Shown: positions 8,412 to 17,465, counted from the first letter of the stretch. The stretch: 64,000 nucleotides of DNA from Paraglaciecola sp030730205 (GCF_052119645.1 NZ_JBGQOM010000003.1:1-64000), one strand, 5' to 3'. Program-made: numbers and translations. Notes: generated by a model not told the origin, from the letters alone.

Positions 8412-9311
8412 ATGTCGATGAAAATAGAAAACAGCACAATTCAGCCAGTACAGTCTGATTTTGAGCCAGTTAAAGCTCAAAGCAGTACTAAAACTACAAC
8501 TGAAAAAAAGCCACATGTTGATAAAGTTGCCGGCTCGGGACGGATCGCAAAATGGTTCAGTCAGGCTGGTATCTATTCGTTAGGCAATAGCAAACTGAAA
8601 AAGACTATCGATGAAAAAATTACAGACAGACTAAAATTAAAAGAACGACGAAAAATTACCAATTTAGAAAATATACTTAACAAGGCAATCAATTTTTGTC
8701 TTGAAGATGGCTATTCAGAAGACATCGATCCCGATTGGTTTTTCAGCTTTATTAAAATGGCCGAAGAAATTTATTCGCCCTCGATGCAAGATTTATGGGG
8801 GAAAATTTTTGCAGTTGAAAGCAGTAAACCAGGGAGTTTTTCTTTGAACACCTTGCAGTTATTAAAATGTCTAACACAGAAAGATGCGTTGGTATTTCGC
8901 CGAGCGCTGAATTTTGCTAGTCGACAAAAAGGCGATCATAGCCCCAAATTGCTTATTGGCTACTATCGTAAAAAAACGCTCTGGTCGTTCTTGAGTCCTC
9001 ATAATGGTGATCAACTTAATCTCGCTCAGTTCGGCTTGAGCTATCCTGATTTGCTTGCTTTGATGGATTTGGGTTTAATTCACCACAGTGAAATTGAGTC
9101 AGGTGAAATTACACTAGGTGACGCCCTTGAATGGCGGGTGGCAGGGCATAATATGACTTTAGCGGCAAAGCGTCGAGGACTAACCTTAGTCTATTTTAAG
9201 TTTACCAGTACAGGCACAGAGCTCAGTAAATTAGTGAATAGTCAAAAACAAGATAATTACGTCATGGCGCTGAGACAGCAACTGTCTGCGGTGTTCAACA
9301 TTAGCTCGTAA
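8412..9311 (+). CDS. TIGR03899 family protein
   Basis: A 299-residue soluble protein matching the TIGR03899 family by its central blocks (NLENILNKAI, DPDWFFSFIKMAEEI, LWGKIFAVESSKPGSFS). The N-terminus (1-50) is low complexity with Lys/Thr. No signal peptide, membrane helix or enzyme motif is visible. The part around 75-150 recalls DUF2806/Abi-alpha-like helical proteins, but that link is weak. It is a lone gene, convergent with cysH. Its function is not established. Confidence 0.75.
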   Translation: MSMKIENSTIQPVQSDFEPVKAQSSTKTTTEKKPHVDKVAGSGRIAKWFSQAGIYSLGNSKLKKTIDEKITDRLKLKERRKITNLENILNKAINFCLEDGYSEDIDPDWFFSFIKMAEEIYSPSMQDLWGKIFAVESSKPGSFSLNTLQLLKCLTQKDALVFRRALNFASRQKGDHSPKLLIGYYRKKTLWSFLSPHNGDQLNLAQFGLSYPDLLALMDLGLIHHSEIESGEITLGDALEWRVAGHNMTLAAKRRGLTLVYFKFTSTGTELSKLVNSQKQDNYVMALRQQLSAVFNISS

Positions 9312-9352
9312 AAATAAAGTGGGATAGAAAACAGAATTTAAGCCTTAAAGAC

Positions 9353-10111
9353 TTAAATTCCATCGCCAAATTCGTGCAAACCACATTCTCTTTTCATACC
9401 AAAGAAACGCGTATCTTGTTCGTTCATACCTTCTTCAAGCGAACGAGTAGTATGCCAATCACCAATTGACACATAACCTTTTTCCCATAGAGGATGGTAT
9501 GGAAGATTATGCTCTTTTAGGTAGTAATGGATGTCTTTATTTGACCAGTTTATTATCGGGTAAATCTTAAATTGATTTTTTAGTTGTTGCACAACAGGTA
9601 GCGTTTCGCGCATATCAGATTGACTGCGACGCAAACCAGCAAACCAAGATTTAACTGACAAGTCTTCGAGTGCTTGTTGCATCGGCTGAACTTTATTCAG
9701 TTGATTGTAACGGGTAATCCCGTCAATGCCCTGCTCCCAAAGCTTACCCATTCTGGCTTCCTGCCATGCAGCAGACATTGGCGCGCGATACACCTTTAAA
9801 TTGAGCTTCAGCCGTTCAGTCAACTCATCAATGAATTGATACGTTTCAGGAAACAGATAACCCGTGTCTGTCACCACAACAGGGATATCTGGCATCTGGC
9901 TTGAAACCATGTGCAACATCACTGCGGCTTGCGCACCAAAACTAGAAGACAGCATAAAGTTACTGGGCAGATGCTCTAAAGCCCAAGCCACTCTATCTTG
10001 TGCACTGGCCTTTTCGAGCTGCACATTTATTTGTGCCAGCTCGTCAGGACTGGGTGCAAAGCTGTCGTTCTTAGTGTGCACAGAATTAGATGGCATATTC
10101 AGGCTCATCAT
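9353..10111 (-). CDS. cysH: Phosphoadenosine phosphosulfate (PAPS) reductase CysH
   Basis: Reduces PAPS to sulfite with thioredoxin in cytoplasmic sulfate assimilation. 252 residues. The PP-loop-like SSSFGAQAAVMLHM is near residue 55, GLRRSQS in the middle, and the C-terminal redox motif KRECGLHEFGDGI is intact. It lacks the CC...CxxC iron-sulfur ligands of APS reductases, so the substrate is PAPS. The ATG at 10111 is favoured because AAGGA lies 5 nt upstream; it overlaps the end of cysI by 26 bp. It is the last gene of cysJIH. Confidence 0.95.
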   Translation of the reverse strand: MMSLNMPSNSVHTKNDSFAPSPDELAQINVQLEKASAQDRVAWALEHLPSNFMLSSSFGAQAAVMLHMVSSQMPDIPVVVTDTGYLFPETYQFIDELTERLKLNLKVYRAPMSAAWQEARMGKLWEQGIDGITRYNQLNKVQPMQQALEDLSVKSWFAGLRRSQSDMRETLPVVQQLKNQFKIYPIINWSNKDIHYYLKEHNLPYHPLWEKGYVSIGDWHTTRSLEEGMNEQDTRFFGMKRECGLHEFGDGI

Positions 10112-11816
10112 AAAAATCCTTGGCAGAATTTATGACTGGCTTAACCACTTTGGCGCGGATCAAAAAATCACCAAATGCTTCGTTTGATTCAGCTTCTTGC
10201 GCCCAACGACCAATCAAAACGTCTAGCTCACGCATAATCTCTTTTTCGTCGATATTTTCACGATACATTCTCGGAATGCGAGTACCTTCACGGTTACCAC
10301 CAAGGTGTAAATTATATTTACCTGGACCTTTACCTACTAGACCCACCTCAGCCAGCATCGCTCTTCCGCAACCATTAGGGCAGCCAGTGACGCGAAAGAT
10401 GATGTTTTGCTCGGCGATACCATGTTTAGTAAGCAAGGACTCAAGCTCTGTTACCGCACCCGGTAAATAACGCTCTGCCTCAGCCATCGCTAATGGGCAA
10501 GTAGGAAACGCCACACAAGCCATCGAGTTCAAACGTTGCGCACTGACTTCTTCTCTGATCAATCCATGTTCACGAGCAAGCTGTTCAACTTTGTCTTTTA
10601 ACTCAGCAGGCACACCCGCTACGATTAAATTTTGATTAGCGGTTAATCTAAAATCACCAGGGTGAATCTTTGCTATCTCAGCACAACCGGTTTTTAACGT
10701 TTGACCGGGATAATCGAGAATACGGCCGTTTTCGATGAAGAGCGTTAAGTGATACTTACCGTCTACGCCTTCCACCCAACCAATACGATCGCCGCGTTCA
10801 GTAAATTCATACGCCCGGCTGCTTTCGAAGGTGATATTAGCACGCGCTTCTACTTCGGCTTTGAATACGTCAACGCCAACTCGCTCTAAGGTATATTTGG
10901 TTTTCGCATTTTTACGATTAACTCGGTTACCCCAATCACGTTGAGTGGTCACTACTGCAGCCGCAACTGCTAAAGTGTGTTCAAGAGGAATAAAACCAAA
11001 GTCGTCGGCTTTGCGCGGGAAAGTAGAAGTGTCGCCGTGAGTCATCGCCAAGCCACCACCCACCAATACGTTGAAACCTATCAGCTTGCCATTTTCAGCA
11101 ATTGCCACAAAGTTTAAATCATTAGCGTGTACGTCTACATCGTTTAACGGCGGAATAACTACTGTTGTTTTAAATTTACGGGGTAAGTAGTTACTCCCTA
11201 GAATAGGTTCTTCATCAGTGGTTTCTAACTTTTCACCGTCTAACCATATTTCAGCGTAAGCTCTAGTTTTAGGAAGCAAGTGCTCACTGATCTTCTTAGC
11301 CCATTCGTAGGCCTCTTGATGAACAACGGACTCAACTGGGTTTGATGTACAAAGTACATTCCGGTTTACATCACCCGCGGTAGCAATCGAATCAATGCCG
11401 ACCTTGTTCAAGGTTTGATGCATCAATTTAATATGAGGTTTTAAAACACCATGGAACTGAAAAGTTTGTCTCGTTGTTAAACGGATACTGCCGTACAAAG
11501 TCTGCTCTTGGGCAAATTTATCAATAGCTAACCACTGCGTGGGCGTAATAATACCGCCAGGCAAGCGAGCACGAAGCATCACATTTTGTAAAGGCTCAAG
11601 TTTTTGTTTCGCACGTTCTGCTCTGATGTCGCGGTCATCTTGCTGATACATGCCGTGAAAACGAATAAGCTGAAAGTTGTCTGCGCTAAAACCACCAGTG
11701 AGATCATTTTTTAAATCTTCGGTAATCGTGCCACGTAAAAAGTTACTACGGCTTTTCATACGCTCGTTGTCAGCTAATTTGCCTTGTACGACGTGTTTGT
11801 CATTGTTGGTTGTCAT
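10086..11816 (-). CDS. cysI: Sulfite reductase (NADPH) hemoprotein beta-component CysI
   Basis: 576 residues, the siroheme and 4Fe-4S subunit that performs six-electron reduction of sulfite to sulfide. The two paired nitrite/sulfite reductase repeats are present. The cluster/siroheme cysteines are visible in ACVAFPTCPLA (C-x5-C) and VTGCPNGCGR (C-x3-C). Its ATG overlaps the cysJ stop (TAATG), indicating translational coupling, and cysH overlaps its 3' end. Confidence 0.97.
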   Translation of the reverse strand: MTTNNDKHVVQGKLADNERMKSRSNFLRGTITEDLKNDLTGGFSADNFQLIRFHGMYQQDDRDIRAERAKQKLEPLQNVMLRARLPGGIITPTQWLAIDKFAQEQTLYGSIRLTTRQTFQFHGVLKPHIKLMHQTLNKVGIDSIATAGDVNRNVLCTSNPVESVVHQEAYEWAKKISEHLLPKTRAYAEIWLDGEKLETTDEEPILGSNYLPRKFKTTVVIPPLNDVDVHANDLNFVAIAENGKLIGFNVLVGGGLAMTHGDTSTFPRKADDFGFIPLEHTLAVAAAVVTTQRDWGNRVNRKNAKTKYTLERVGVDVFKAEVEARANITFESSRAYEFTERGDRIGWVEGVDGKYHLTLFIENGRILDYPGQTLKTGCAEIAKIHPGDFRLTANQNLIVAGVPAELKDKVEQLAREHGLIREEVSAQRLNSMACVAFPTCPLAMAEAERYLPGAVTELESLLTKHGIAEQNIIFRVTGCPNGCGRAMLAEVGLVGKGPGKYNLHLGGNREGTRIPRMYRENIDEKEIMRELDVLIGRWAQEAESNEAFGDFLIRAKVVKPVINSAKDFYDEPEYAI

Positions 11817-13624
11817 TAATAAACATCCTTCTGATAGCGTTTAGCTCGACGCAATTCCATGATGAATTGCTCAGCCTGCTCGGCACTCTTGTCACCGTGT
11901 AATTGGACAATAGATAATAGTGCGTCATTCACATCTTTCGCCATATGATCAGCATCACCACATACATATATATGGGCGCCATCTAGCAACCATTGGTATA
12001 CCTCGGCGCCTTGCTCTAATAAACGATGTTGAACATAAATTTTTTCTTCTTGGTCACGCGAAAACGCTAAACTGACCTTATCGACGACACCGTCTTTTAC
12101 AAAACGCTGCCACTCAACTTGATAAAGAAAATCTTGGGTATAATTCGGGTTACCAAAAAACAACCAGTTTTTGCCTTGCGCTTCATCCGCTTCACGCTGT
12201 TGCATAAAAGCTCTAAAAGGAGCGATGCCGGTACCAGGACCAATCATAATTACAGGCGTATCTGGATTTTCGGGCAAACGGAAATTATCATTTTTCTCGA
12301 CAAAAACTCTCACTTCGCCACCTTCTTCAAGGCGTTTTGCTAAAAATCCTGATGCACCACCCTGATGACGATACCCATGAGCATCGTATTCAACCACAGC
12401 AACTGTTAGGTGTACTTCGTCTTCGACTTCTGCTTGGCTAGAAGCGATAGAATATAAACGCGGCGTCATACCGCGCAATGCATCTACCAACTGTTGAGCA
12501 CTCAATGTAGCCGGATAATCACGCACCACATCAATGATTTGACGTTCAGCCAAATATACCCGCAATACGGCTTTGTCTTCTAATTTTGCAGCAAGTTCGT
12601 CACTATTAGCATATTCATTATAGGCTTTGGCAAAGGTAGGGTAACTTTGAGTGAGTTCTAATTTCTCAACTAATACATCGAAAATAGTAAATGACTGCTC
12701 AGCGAATTTAACTGACTCATTTTTATCAATACCAAGTAATTCAAGTAAGGATTCCACTAATTGGCTGTCGTTAGCAAACCACACACCTAGCGCATCACCT
12801 GGCTGGTATTGAATACCAGAGTCTTCAAGAGAAACCTCAATATGCCTAATATCCTTAACAGAATCTCGACCAGTAATTTTTTGACTTGCCAATAAAGACG
12901 CTTTAAACGGGAATTTTTTGTTGTATTCAACAACAGTTAGTTCATTACCTTGGCCAGCGGACACAGTAGGCGCAACGACCGATTCTGCCTGTACCATTTC
13001 TTCGGCAATTTTAGCCATCAAGGCATCAGACCATGCACTAACCGTCGCATCGTAATCCACATCGCAATCAACACGGTCAAGCAAGCGTTGTGCGCCTAGA
13101 TCAGATAAACGCTGGTCAAAGTCTTTACCTGTTTGGCAGAAAAACTCGTAACTGCTGTCACCTAACCCTAACACCGCAAACTTTAATTCCGTTAACTTAG
13201 GCGCTTTTTTACTGGCCAGAAAGCCGTGTAATTCTACCGCATCATCTGGCGCATCGCCCTCACCATGGGTACTCACAATGGCCACCACATGGCTTTCAGA
13301 CTTAAGCTGCTTGGCTTTATAATCCGCCATGCTAACTAAAGACGTAGAAATATTGTTGGCTTCTAATTTGGCTTTTAGTTCGGTAGCAACCAACTTGGCG
13401 TTACCGGTTTGAGAGCCAAATAAAATAGTAAGACTTTTCGCAACGGCGGCTTGCGGCGCAGGTACAACTTGCCCTTGGCTAGATTGCGCCAAGCCGGCAA
13501 AGTAGCCGCTTAACCAATTTAATTGCGACGGATTTAACGCAGCAGTGACTTGGTTGATAGCTAACCATTGAGGGTCGTTAAGTCCGACCGCGATATTGGA
13601 ACGATTGTTTGCTTCTGAAGACAT
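11816..13624 (-). CDS. cysJ: Sulfite reductase (NADPH) flavoprotein alpha-component CysJ
   Basis: 602 residues. An N-terminal flavodoxin-like FMN domain (about 65-205; LFGSQTGNA), a FAD-binding ferredoxin-reductase domain (about 230-440; RLYSIASS) and an NADPH-binding domain (about 450-602; IGPGTGIAPFRAF) ending in the family signature RYQKDVY. It passes electrons from NADPH to CysI. It is the first gene of the operon; its start codon sits directly against a predicted leader hairpin (13625-13666). Confidence 0.97.
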   Translation of the reverse strand: MSSEANNRSNIAVGLNDPQWLAINQVTAALNPSQLNWLSGYFAGLAQSSQGQVVPAPQAAVAKSLTILFGSQTGNAKLVATELKAKLEANNISTSLVSMADYKAKQLKSESHVVAIVSTHGEGDAPDDAVELHGFLASKKAPKLTELKFAVLGLGDSSYEFFCQTGKDFDQRLSDLGAQRLLDRVDCDVDYDATVSAWSDALMAKIAEEMVQAESVVAPTVSAGQGNELTVVEYNKKFPFKASLLASQKITGRDSVKDIRHIEVSLEDSGIQYQPGDALGVWFANDSQLVESLLELLGIDKNESVKFAEQSFTIFDVLVEKLELTQSYPTFAKAYNEYANSDELAAKLEDKAVLRVYLAERQIIDVVRDYPATLSAQQLVDALRGMTPRLYSIASSQAEVEDEVHLTVAVVEYDAHGYRHQGGASGFLAKRLEEGGEVRVFVEKNDNFRLPENPDTPVIMIGPGTGIAPFRAFMQQREADEAQGKNWLFFGNPNYTQDFLYQVEWQRFVKDGVVDKVSLAFSRDQEEKIYVQHRLLEQGAEVYQWLLDGAHIYVCGDADHMAKDVNDALLSIVQLHGDKSAEQAEQFIMELRRAKRYQKDVY

Positions 13625-13666
13625 AAATCACTAACCCTTATTGATACCACATTAGGTTAGCGATTT
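13625..13666 (-). promoter_or_regulatory. Leader hairpin abutting the cysJ start codon
   Basis: The minus-strand leader contains AAATCGCTAACC and GGTTAGTGATTT (12-nt arms, 18-nt loop). They pair fully as RNA, with one G-U wobble. The 3' arm ends at the base immediately before the cysJ ATG, and the only purine-rich ribosome site (AAGGG) straddles the loop and that arm. Folding would occlude translation initiation. It does not look like a known cysteine-related riboswitch. Confidence 0.5.
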
Positions 13667-13723
13667 ATGAACATAACCGGAAAGAATAAATACTGATTTT
13701 TTATTACTTAAAAGCCTGAATGA

Positions 13724-14482
13724 TTAAAAGTGGACTTCTAAGCCTGCAAATGCACCTTTAAATTCCAGGTTTGAATAAATACCATCAAGGTCATCTAGAT
13801 CTAATTTCACGTTGCGGTAGCCCACTTGAAACGTAAGATCAATCGCAAAATTTTCCATTAAACTATAAGTGATTGCTGCCTGATAATCGCTTAAGGTTTG
13901 GTCATCAAAGCTAAGGAAACTCCCCTCAACATAGGCGCCCAAACCTGTTGCAGGAATACCAATTGCGATTCGAGAATAGGCCATTGGCACCACACCAGAA
14001 AACGCTTCACGACCGCTATTTGTAGGATCATTTTTATCAATTACAAATAATTCACCATCGATATATTTTGCGTTAATCCCTAAGTCGAAACTCAGTAAGT
14101 CATTATCGAAAATTTCATAATATAAAATGGCGTCAGTTGAGGTGAGCTTTACATCGCTTAGTGCAGTAGAATTGGCGGTAAAGATTTCATCATCAAAGGT
14201 AAAGCTAGCGCTAACTAATACATCACCTGCGGTATCCATCGCCGTTCTTTGTAATTTAATGTTCGGTACTAATGGAATAGGATGTTCTAACGCAACATAA
14301 AAACTGGATTTTGTTTTATCGTCAAAATTAAAGGCAATGTTGCTGCCATCATCTGAAAACCCACCTGTTGTTTCCATATTCCAACCTTGAGCACCCGCGT
14401 ACAAACCTAACAAAGTGTCAGCTTGACTCGAAAAGCAAGTGATTAGTCCAGCCATTCCTATAGCTAATGTGTGTTTTTTCAT
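13724..14482 (-). CDS. TIGR04219 family outer-membrane beta-barrel protein
   Basis: 252 residues from MKKHTLAIG; an ORF extends 36 nt further upstream but lacks sense. There is a signal peptide of about 20 residues (cleavage after SQA). The mature part has alternating amphipathic strands, and the chain ends in the barrel-closing aromatic pattern (LEVHF). Blocks such as YAGAQGWNMETTG and the AYVEGSFLSFDD region resemble TIGR04219 proteins of Alteromonadales and Vibrionales. It starts just after the DUF2333 gene stop (about 5 bp), probably one operon. Function unknown. Confidence 0.8.
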   Translation of the reverse strand: MKKHTLAIGMAGLITCFSSQADTLLGLYAGAQGWNMETTGGFSDDGSNIAFNFDDKTKSSFYVALEHPIPLVPNIKLQRTAMDTAGDVLVSASFTFDDEIFTANSTALSDVKLTSTDAILYYEIFDNDLLSFDLGINAKYIDGELFVIDKNDPTNSGREAFSGVVPMAYSRIAIGIPATGLGAYVEGSFLSFDDQTLSDYQAAITYSLMENFAIDLTFQVGYRNVKLDLDDLDGIYSNLEFKGAFAGLEVHF

Positions 14483-14486
14483 TTTA

Positions 14487-15479
14487 TTAACCCTGATTGA
14501 GAAGTTCGGAAAGTTCAATTAAAGCAGCATTGGCACGAGAAATATAGTTCGCCATAACCAAAGAATGATTTGCTAACAAACCAAAACCGCTACCGTTTAA
14601 AATAAAGGGGCTCCAAATGGGCTCTTGCGTTGCCTCTAGTTCACGTACAATTTGCTGCAAACTGATTTGCGCATTCTTTTTCTCTAAAACGTCACCAAAA
14701 TCTGCCTCAACCGCTTTTAAAAAATGTAATAGTGCCCAGCTTGCTCCGCGAGCTTCATAAAATGTGTCGTCGAGTTGCCACCAACTGGTCTTATCAACCA
14801 ATTGTTTTGCGGTAGGCGTAGACTGAGTAGCCTGAGCGTCTCCTGCTAAACTCGTATCTAACCGTTCTTGCCCAACACTGGCGCTGAGACGCTGAGATAA
14901 GCTACCGAGACGTTTCTCGACCTGCTTAAGCCAATCACGTAAATTATCTGCGCGAGCATAAAATTGGCCCTGGCCTTGACTCACGTCAGATAAGCTAGCG
15001 CGATATTGATACAAATAATCAATACCTTCTTGATAGCGTGATTCGGCCGACGGCAATATCCAGTCTAAATGGTTATTATTGAAAAGAGGTTGCGCTTTGG
15101 TTAAATAGCTATTTTCTATGGATTGAGATTGAGAACGGCTTAAATCTTTACGCATGGCTAAGGCCAAGTCTCGCGTCATTTCTAATACGCCAAACTCCCA
15201 GCTCGGCATGTCATCCATCATAACGCTTGGTGGCATCACATCATTTGATAAGTAACCACCTGATTTATTTAATAAGGATTCGCTTACCGCTATTAACGTA
15301 GTGGTCATGATGTAACCCGGTACGAGTTTTTCATTGTTTGACTGTGCTTGTTGTTGCGAAAATTCTGCCGGCTCAAACAAATCGGGCTCTACGCTACAAA
15401 AAATTGAAATAAGCCACATTAATAAAAGAAGAATTCCACAAAAAAGAGCGATCCATTTAGTACTTAGAAATCGTTGCAC
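14487..15479 (-). CDS. DUF2333 family protein
   Basis: 330 residues with one N-terminal membrane helix (about 9-27) and a long periplasmic helical domain. The LVPGYIMTTTLIAVSESLLNKSGGYLSND and WEFGVLEMTRDLALAMRKDLSRSQSQS regions match DUF2333. It lies between the copper chaperone gene (20 bp upstream) and the TIGR04219 barrel gene (4-bp gap), suggesting a three-gene envelope operon. No catalytic motif is visible. Confidence 0.85.
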   Translation of the reverse strand: MQRFLSTKWIALFCGILLLLMWLISIFCSVEPDLFEPAEFSQQQAQSNNEKLVPGYIMTTTLIAVSESLLNKSGGYLSNDVMPPSVMMDDMPSWEFGVLEMTRDLALAMRKDLSRSQSQSIENSYLTKAQPLFNNNHLDWILPSAESRYQEGIDYLYQYRASLSDVSQGQGQFYARADNLRDWLKQVEKRLGSLSQRLSASVGQERLDTSLAGDAQATQSTPTAKQLVDKTSWWQLDDTFYEARGASWALLHFLKAVEADFGDVLEKKNAQISLQQIVRELEATQEPIWSPFILNGSGFGLLANHSLVMANYISRANAALIELSELLNQG

Positions 15480-15499
15480 GGTATTTCCTTTATGTCTGA

Positions 15500-15913
15500 T
15501 TAAGGCCTAGCCACGTCGGCGACAAACTCAATTTTTTCACCCGCTTGAGTTTGCAAATAAAGTTTAACACTTTGACCTTCAACTAATGGGTTTATTAAGC
15601 CAAATATCATCAAATGATAACCGCCAGGTGTAAATTGGATTGTTTCTTTAGCTGGGATAACTAACTCTGTGAGATGAACCATTTTCATCGTTTCAGCTGT
15701 CATAATATGCTCGTGTATTTCAACACTGCGCGCGATATCACTGCCAGCCCCAACCAATATCTGAGGTTCGTCTCCGGTATTTTCAATTTGAAAATAGCCT
15801 GCGGTATTAGGCATTCCGGGTGGTAACAATCTCACTTGAGCTGATTTTACAACAAGTTGCGCGTGACAATTAAAAACAAAAAGTGCCATTGCCAACATTA
15901 GACTTCGACGCAT
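15500..15913 (-). CDS. PCu(A)C-type periplasmic copper chaperone
   Basis: 137 residues with a signal peptide (cleavage after CHA, about residue 18). The metal-binding pattern of the PCu(A)C (DUF461) family is present: His/Met ligands in EIHEHIM and MKMV, and in GGYHLMIFGL. These proteins bind Cu(I) in the periplasm and usually deliver it to cytochrome oxidase CuA or CuB sites. Here the neighbours are DUF2333 and a barrel protein, not oxidase genes, so the partner is unknown. Confidence 0.88.
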   Translation of the reverse strand: MRRSLMLAMALFVFNCHAQLVVKSAQVRLLPPGMPNTAGYFQIENTGDEPQILVGAGSDIARSVEIHEHIMTAETMKMVHLTELVIPAKETIQFTPGGYHLMIFGLINPLVEGQSVKLYLQTQAGEKIEFVADVARP

Positions 15914-16000
15914 TACTTATCCCTACACTGCTAATCATTGATTTGAATTATTCAGCAAATCGATTCAATTTACCAATGCTTCATCAGACTTTTTTAACAC

Positions 16001-16345
16001 TCAAGAATGTCGTTGCTGGCTTACGCTACTTTTGTCTTTTACCAAGTAATATACAATGAGTCCAAATACTAAAATGGGCCAAAATGCACTCACGCCTGCT
16101 ACAAACAAAGCAAACATCCCTGCACATACTGCAAAGATAATCGCCCCTACCACACTAAGCGCAACCACAAAACCCACCACGATGAGGACCGCAACAACAG
16201 CGGTAATAATTAAAATAGTCATAAACGGCTCTATCCATTGTTGATCAACTTGAATTCTTAAATCTAACCATTGTGTCGCCATGGTGCCGACTGTGTAGGT
16301 CAGCACAACAGCGATTAAGATTGCGAGCAATAGGTTCTTAAACAT
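16001..16345 (-). CDS. Small membrane protein of the psp operon
   Basis: 114 residues starting at MFKNLLLAIL; the longer frame runs back through pspC and is not real there. Three to four hydrophobic segments are visible (about 3-20, 41-63, 64-82, 83-105), then a short basic tail. It begins 8 bp after the pspC stop, so it is the third gene of pspA-pspC-(this). It is not PspB, PspD or PspG by sequence; I do not recognise a named family. It probably acts with PspA/PspC at the inner membrane. Confidence 0.75.
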   Translation of the reverse strand: MFKNLLLAILIAVVLTYTVGTMATQWLDLRIQVDQQWIEPFMTILIITAVVAVLIVVGFVVALSVVGAIIFAVCAGMFALFVAGVSAFWPILVFGLIVYYLVKDKSSVSQQRHS

Positions 16346-16353
16346 AACCCTGC

Positions 16354-16554
16354 CTATCGAGAGGGAAGAAGAAGAACGGCTGTCACGTAAGCGACAGAAG
16401 TGACCATTGGCAAACAAAATAAAGCCACAATCGCACCAACTCGAATTAACCATCTTGGTTGGTTCCAGTACTTTGCAAGACCTGCACAAACACCTGAAAT
16501 TTTGCCATGTAACTTGTCTTTATGAAGCCTATTTACTTCGATATATTGTGTCAT
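16354..16554 (-). CDS. pspC: PspC domain envelope stress protein
   Basis: 66 residues consisting almost only of a PspC domain: LHGKISGVCAGLAKYWNQPRWLIRVGAIVALFCLP, with one membrane helix and a terminal hydrophobic stretch. Half the length of E. coli PspC (119), as is common for short PspC-domain proteins. GGTAGG lies just before the ATG. It follows pspA by 71 bp. PspC senses inner-membrane stress (secretin mislocalisation, proton-motive-force loss) and recruits PspA. No pspB is present between them. Confidence 0.9.
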   Translation of the reverse strand: MTQYIEVNRLHKDKLHGKISGVCAGLAKYWNQPRWLIRVGAIVALFCLPMVTSVAYVTAVLLLPSR

Positions 16555-16625
16555 TACCTACCCCTTATCTTTGTTTACATTATCGGTGGCAGCCAATGGT
16601 TGCCACTTACTCGAACCTTGCTTAT

Positions 16626-17285
16626 TTACGCTACTTTTTTCCGTAACATGGCAAGTTCATGTTCAATTTTCTCTGCCGCTTCTAATTGCACAAACTGGCT
16701 GTTTAAATCTTGTGATGAACTCACTAAATCATAAGCATCAACTTGTGATTCAAGATCGTCAATACGACGTTCATAGTGTTCAAATCGACCAATAGCCGCC
16801 TCGATACGATCAGCATGAGTATTGGCTTTAACTTGCAAACGCACCGCTGCTGAACGCTCCCGAATCACTAACGAGTTTTGCTTAAGCCTCGCCTCAGTTA
16901 ACTTTTCGTGTAACTTCGCGGTATCGGCTTGTAAATCTGTTAGCGATGTTTCTACGCAGCTCAGTTCAGCTTCATAGCTGCATAGTTTTTGCTGGCATTG
17001 ATGCTTTTCAGCTAAGGCTGCTCGAGCAAGATCTTCACGTTGCTTTTCCATCGCTAAAGCGGCTTTTGCCTGCCATGCTTCAACTTGAAGCGCCATCTTT
17101 TCACTTTTACGTTGGATGCGTTTTTTCTCTGCTAAGTTAGACGCTGCGACAGAACGCAATTCTACTAACGCTTCATCCATCTCTTGAATTAACAATTTTA
17201 ATACTTTTGCTGGATCTTCAGCTTTATCGAGTATCGCATTCACGTTAGCCTGCACGATATCTGACATTCTTGAAATTAATCCCAT
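16626..17285 (-). CDS. pspA: Phage shock protein A (PspA/IM30 family)
   Basis: 219 residues, almost entirely coiled-coil. The N-terminal amphipathic helix MGLISRMSDIVQANVNAILD binds membrane, followed by KAEDPAKVLKLLIQEMDEALVELRS, the family signature. PspA forms ESCRT-III-like oligomers that stabilise stressed inner membrane and, in E. coli, inhibits PspF. Its upstream region has a sigma-54-type promoter, an IHF match and a palindrome at the usual enhancer distance. No pspF lies within the window. Confidence 0.96.
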   Translation of the reverse strand: MGLISRMSDIVQANVNAILDKAEDPAKVLKLLIQEMDEALVELRSVAASNLAEKKRIQRKSEKMALQVEAWQAKAALAMEKQREDLARAALAEKHQCQQKLCSYEAELSCVETSLTDLQADTAKLHEKLTEARLKQNSLVIRERSAAVRLQVKANTHADRIEAAIGRFEHYERRIDDLESQVDAYDLVSSSQDLNSQFVQLEAAEKIEHELAMLRKKVA

Positions 17286-17348
17286 GGTACGTTCTCCAAT
17301 TAAGTTTATGAGTCACTAGTAGTAAAACACTGACCAGTACTGTGTTAT

Positions 17349-17364
17349 TACAATTGGCATGCCA
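17349..17364 (-). promoter_or_regulatory. Sigma-54 promoter of pspA
   Basis: Minus-strand TGGCATGCCAATTGTA matches the sigma-54 consensus TGGCAC-N5-TTGCA with correct GG-G spacing; the -12 element reads TTGT. The predicted transcript start is near 17338, leaving a leader of about 53 nt before the pspA ATG. psp operons are classically sigma-54 and PspF dependent. Confidence 0.75.
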
Positions 17365-17380
17365 ACCCCACAACAAACAT

Positions 17381-17393
17381 TAACCAATTGATA
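17381..17393 (-). promoter_or_regulatory. IHF-binding site match upstream of pspA
   Basis: Minus-strand TATCAATTGGTTA fits the IHF consensus WATCAANNNNTTR at every fixed position. Its centre is about -49 from the predicted sigma-54 start, between promoter and palindrome, where IHF bends DNA in the E. coli pspA promoter. Confidence 0.65.
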
Positions 17394-17439
17394 AATATAA
17401 CTTTTTAATTCTTCACCCAAATTTAGAGATAAATATCCA

Positions 17440-17465
17440 GAGTGTGATTGGTCAATTACACACTC
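17440..17465. promoter_or_regulatory. Palindrome at enhancer distance from the pspA promoter (candidate PspF site)
   Basis: Outer arms GAGTGTG (17440-17446) and CACACTC (17459-17465) flank ATTGGTCAATT (17447-17457). The centre is about -115 from the predicted start, the range of the PspF upstream activating sequences in E. coli. The ATTGGTCAATT core recurs at 18343-18353 upstream of the neighbouring small operon. Identity as a PspF site is inference. Confidence 0.5.

Noticed and set aside
9334..9360. Hairpin GAATTTAAG/CTTAAATTC between the TIGR03899 gene and cysH
   Set aside because: AT-only stem overlapping the cysH stop codon with no T-run; too weak to call a terminator.
10120..13000. Several plus-strand ORFs antisense to cysI and cysJ
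   Set aside because: Shadows of strongly conserved genes on the other strand, with no motif or ribosome site.
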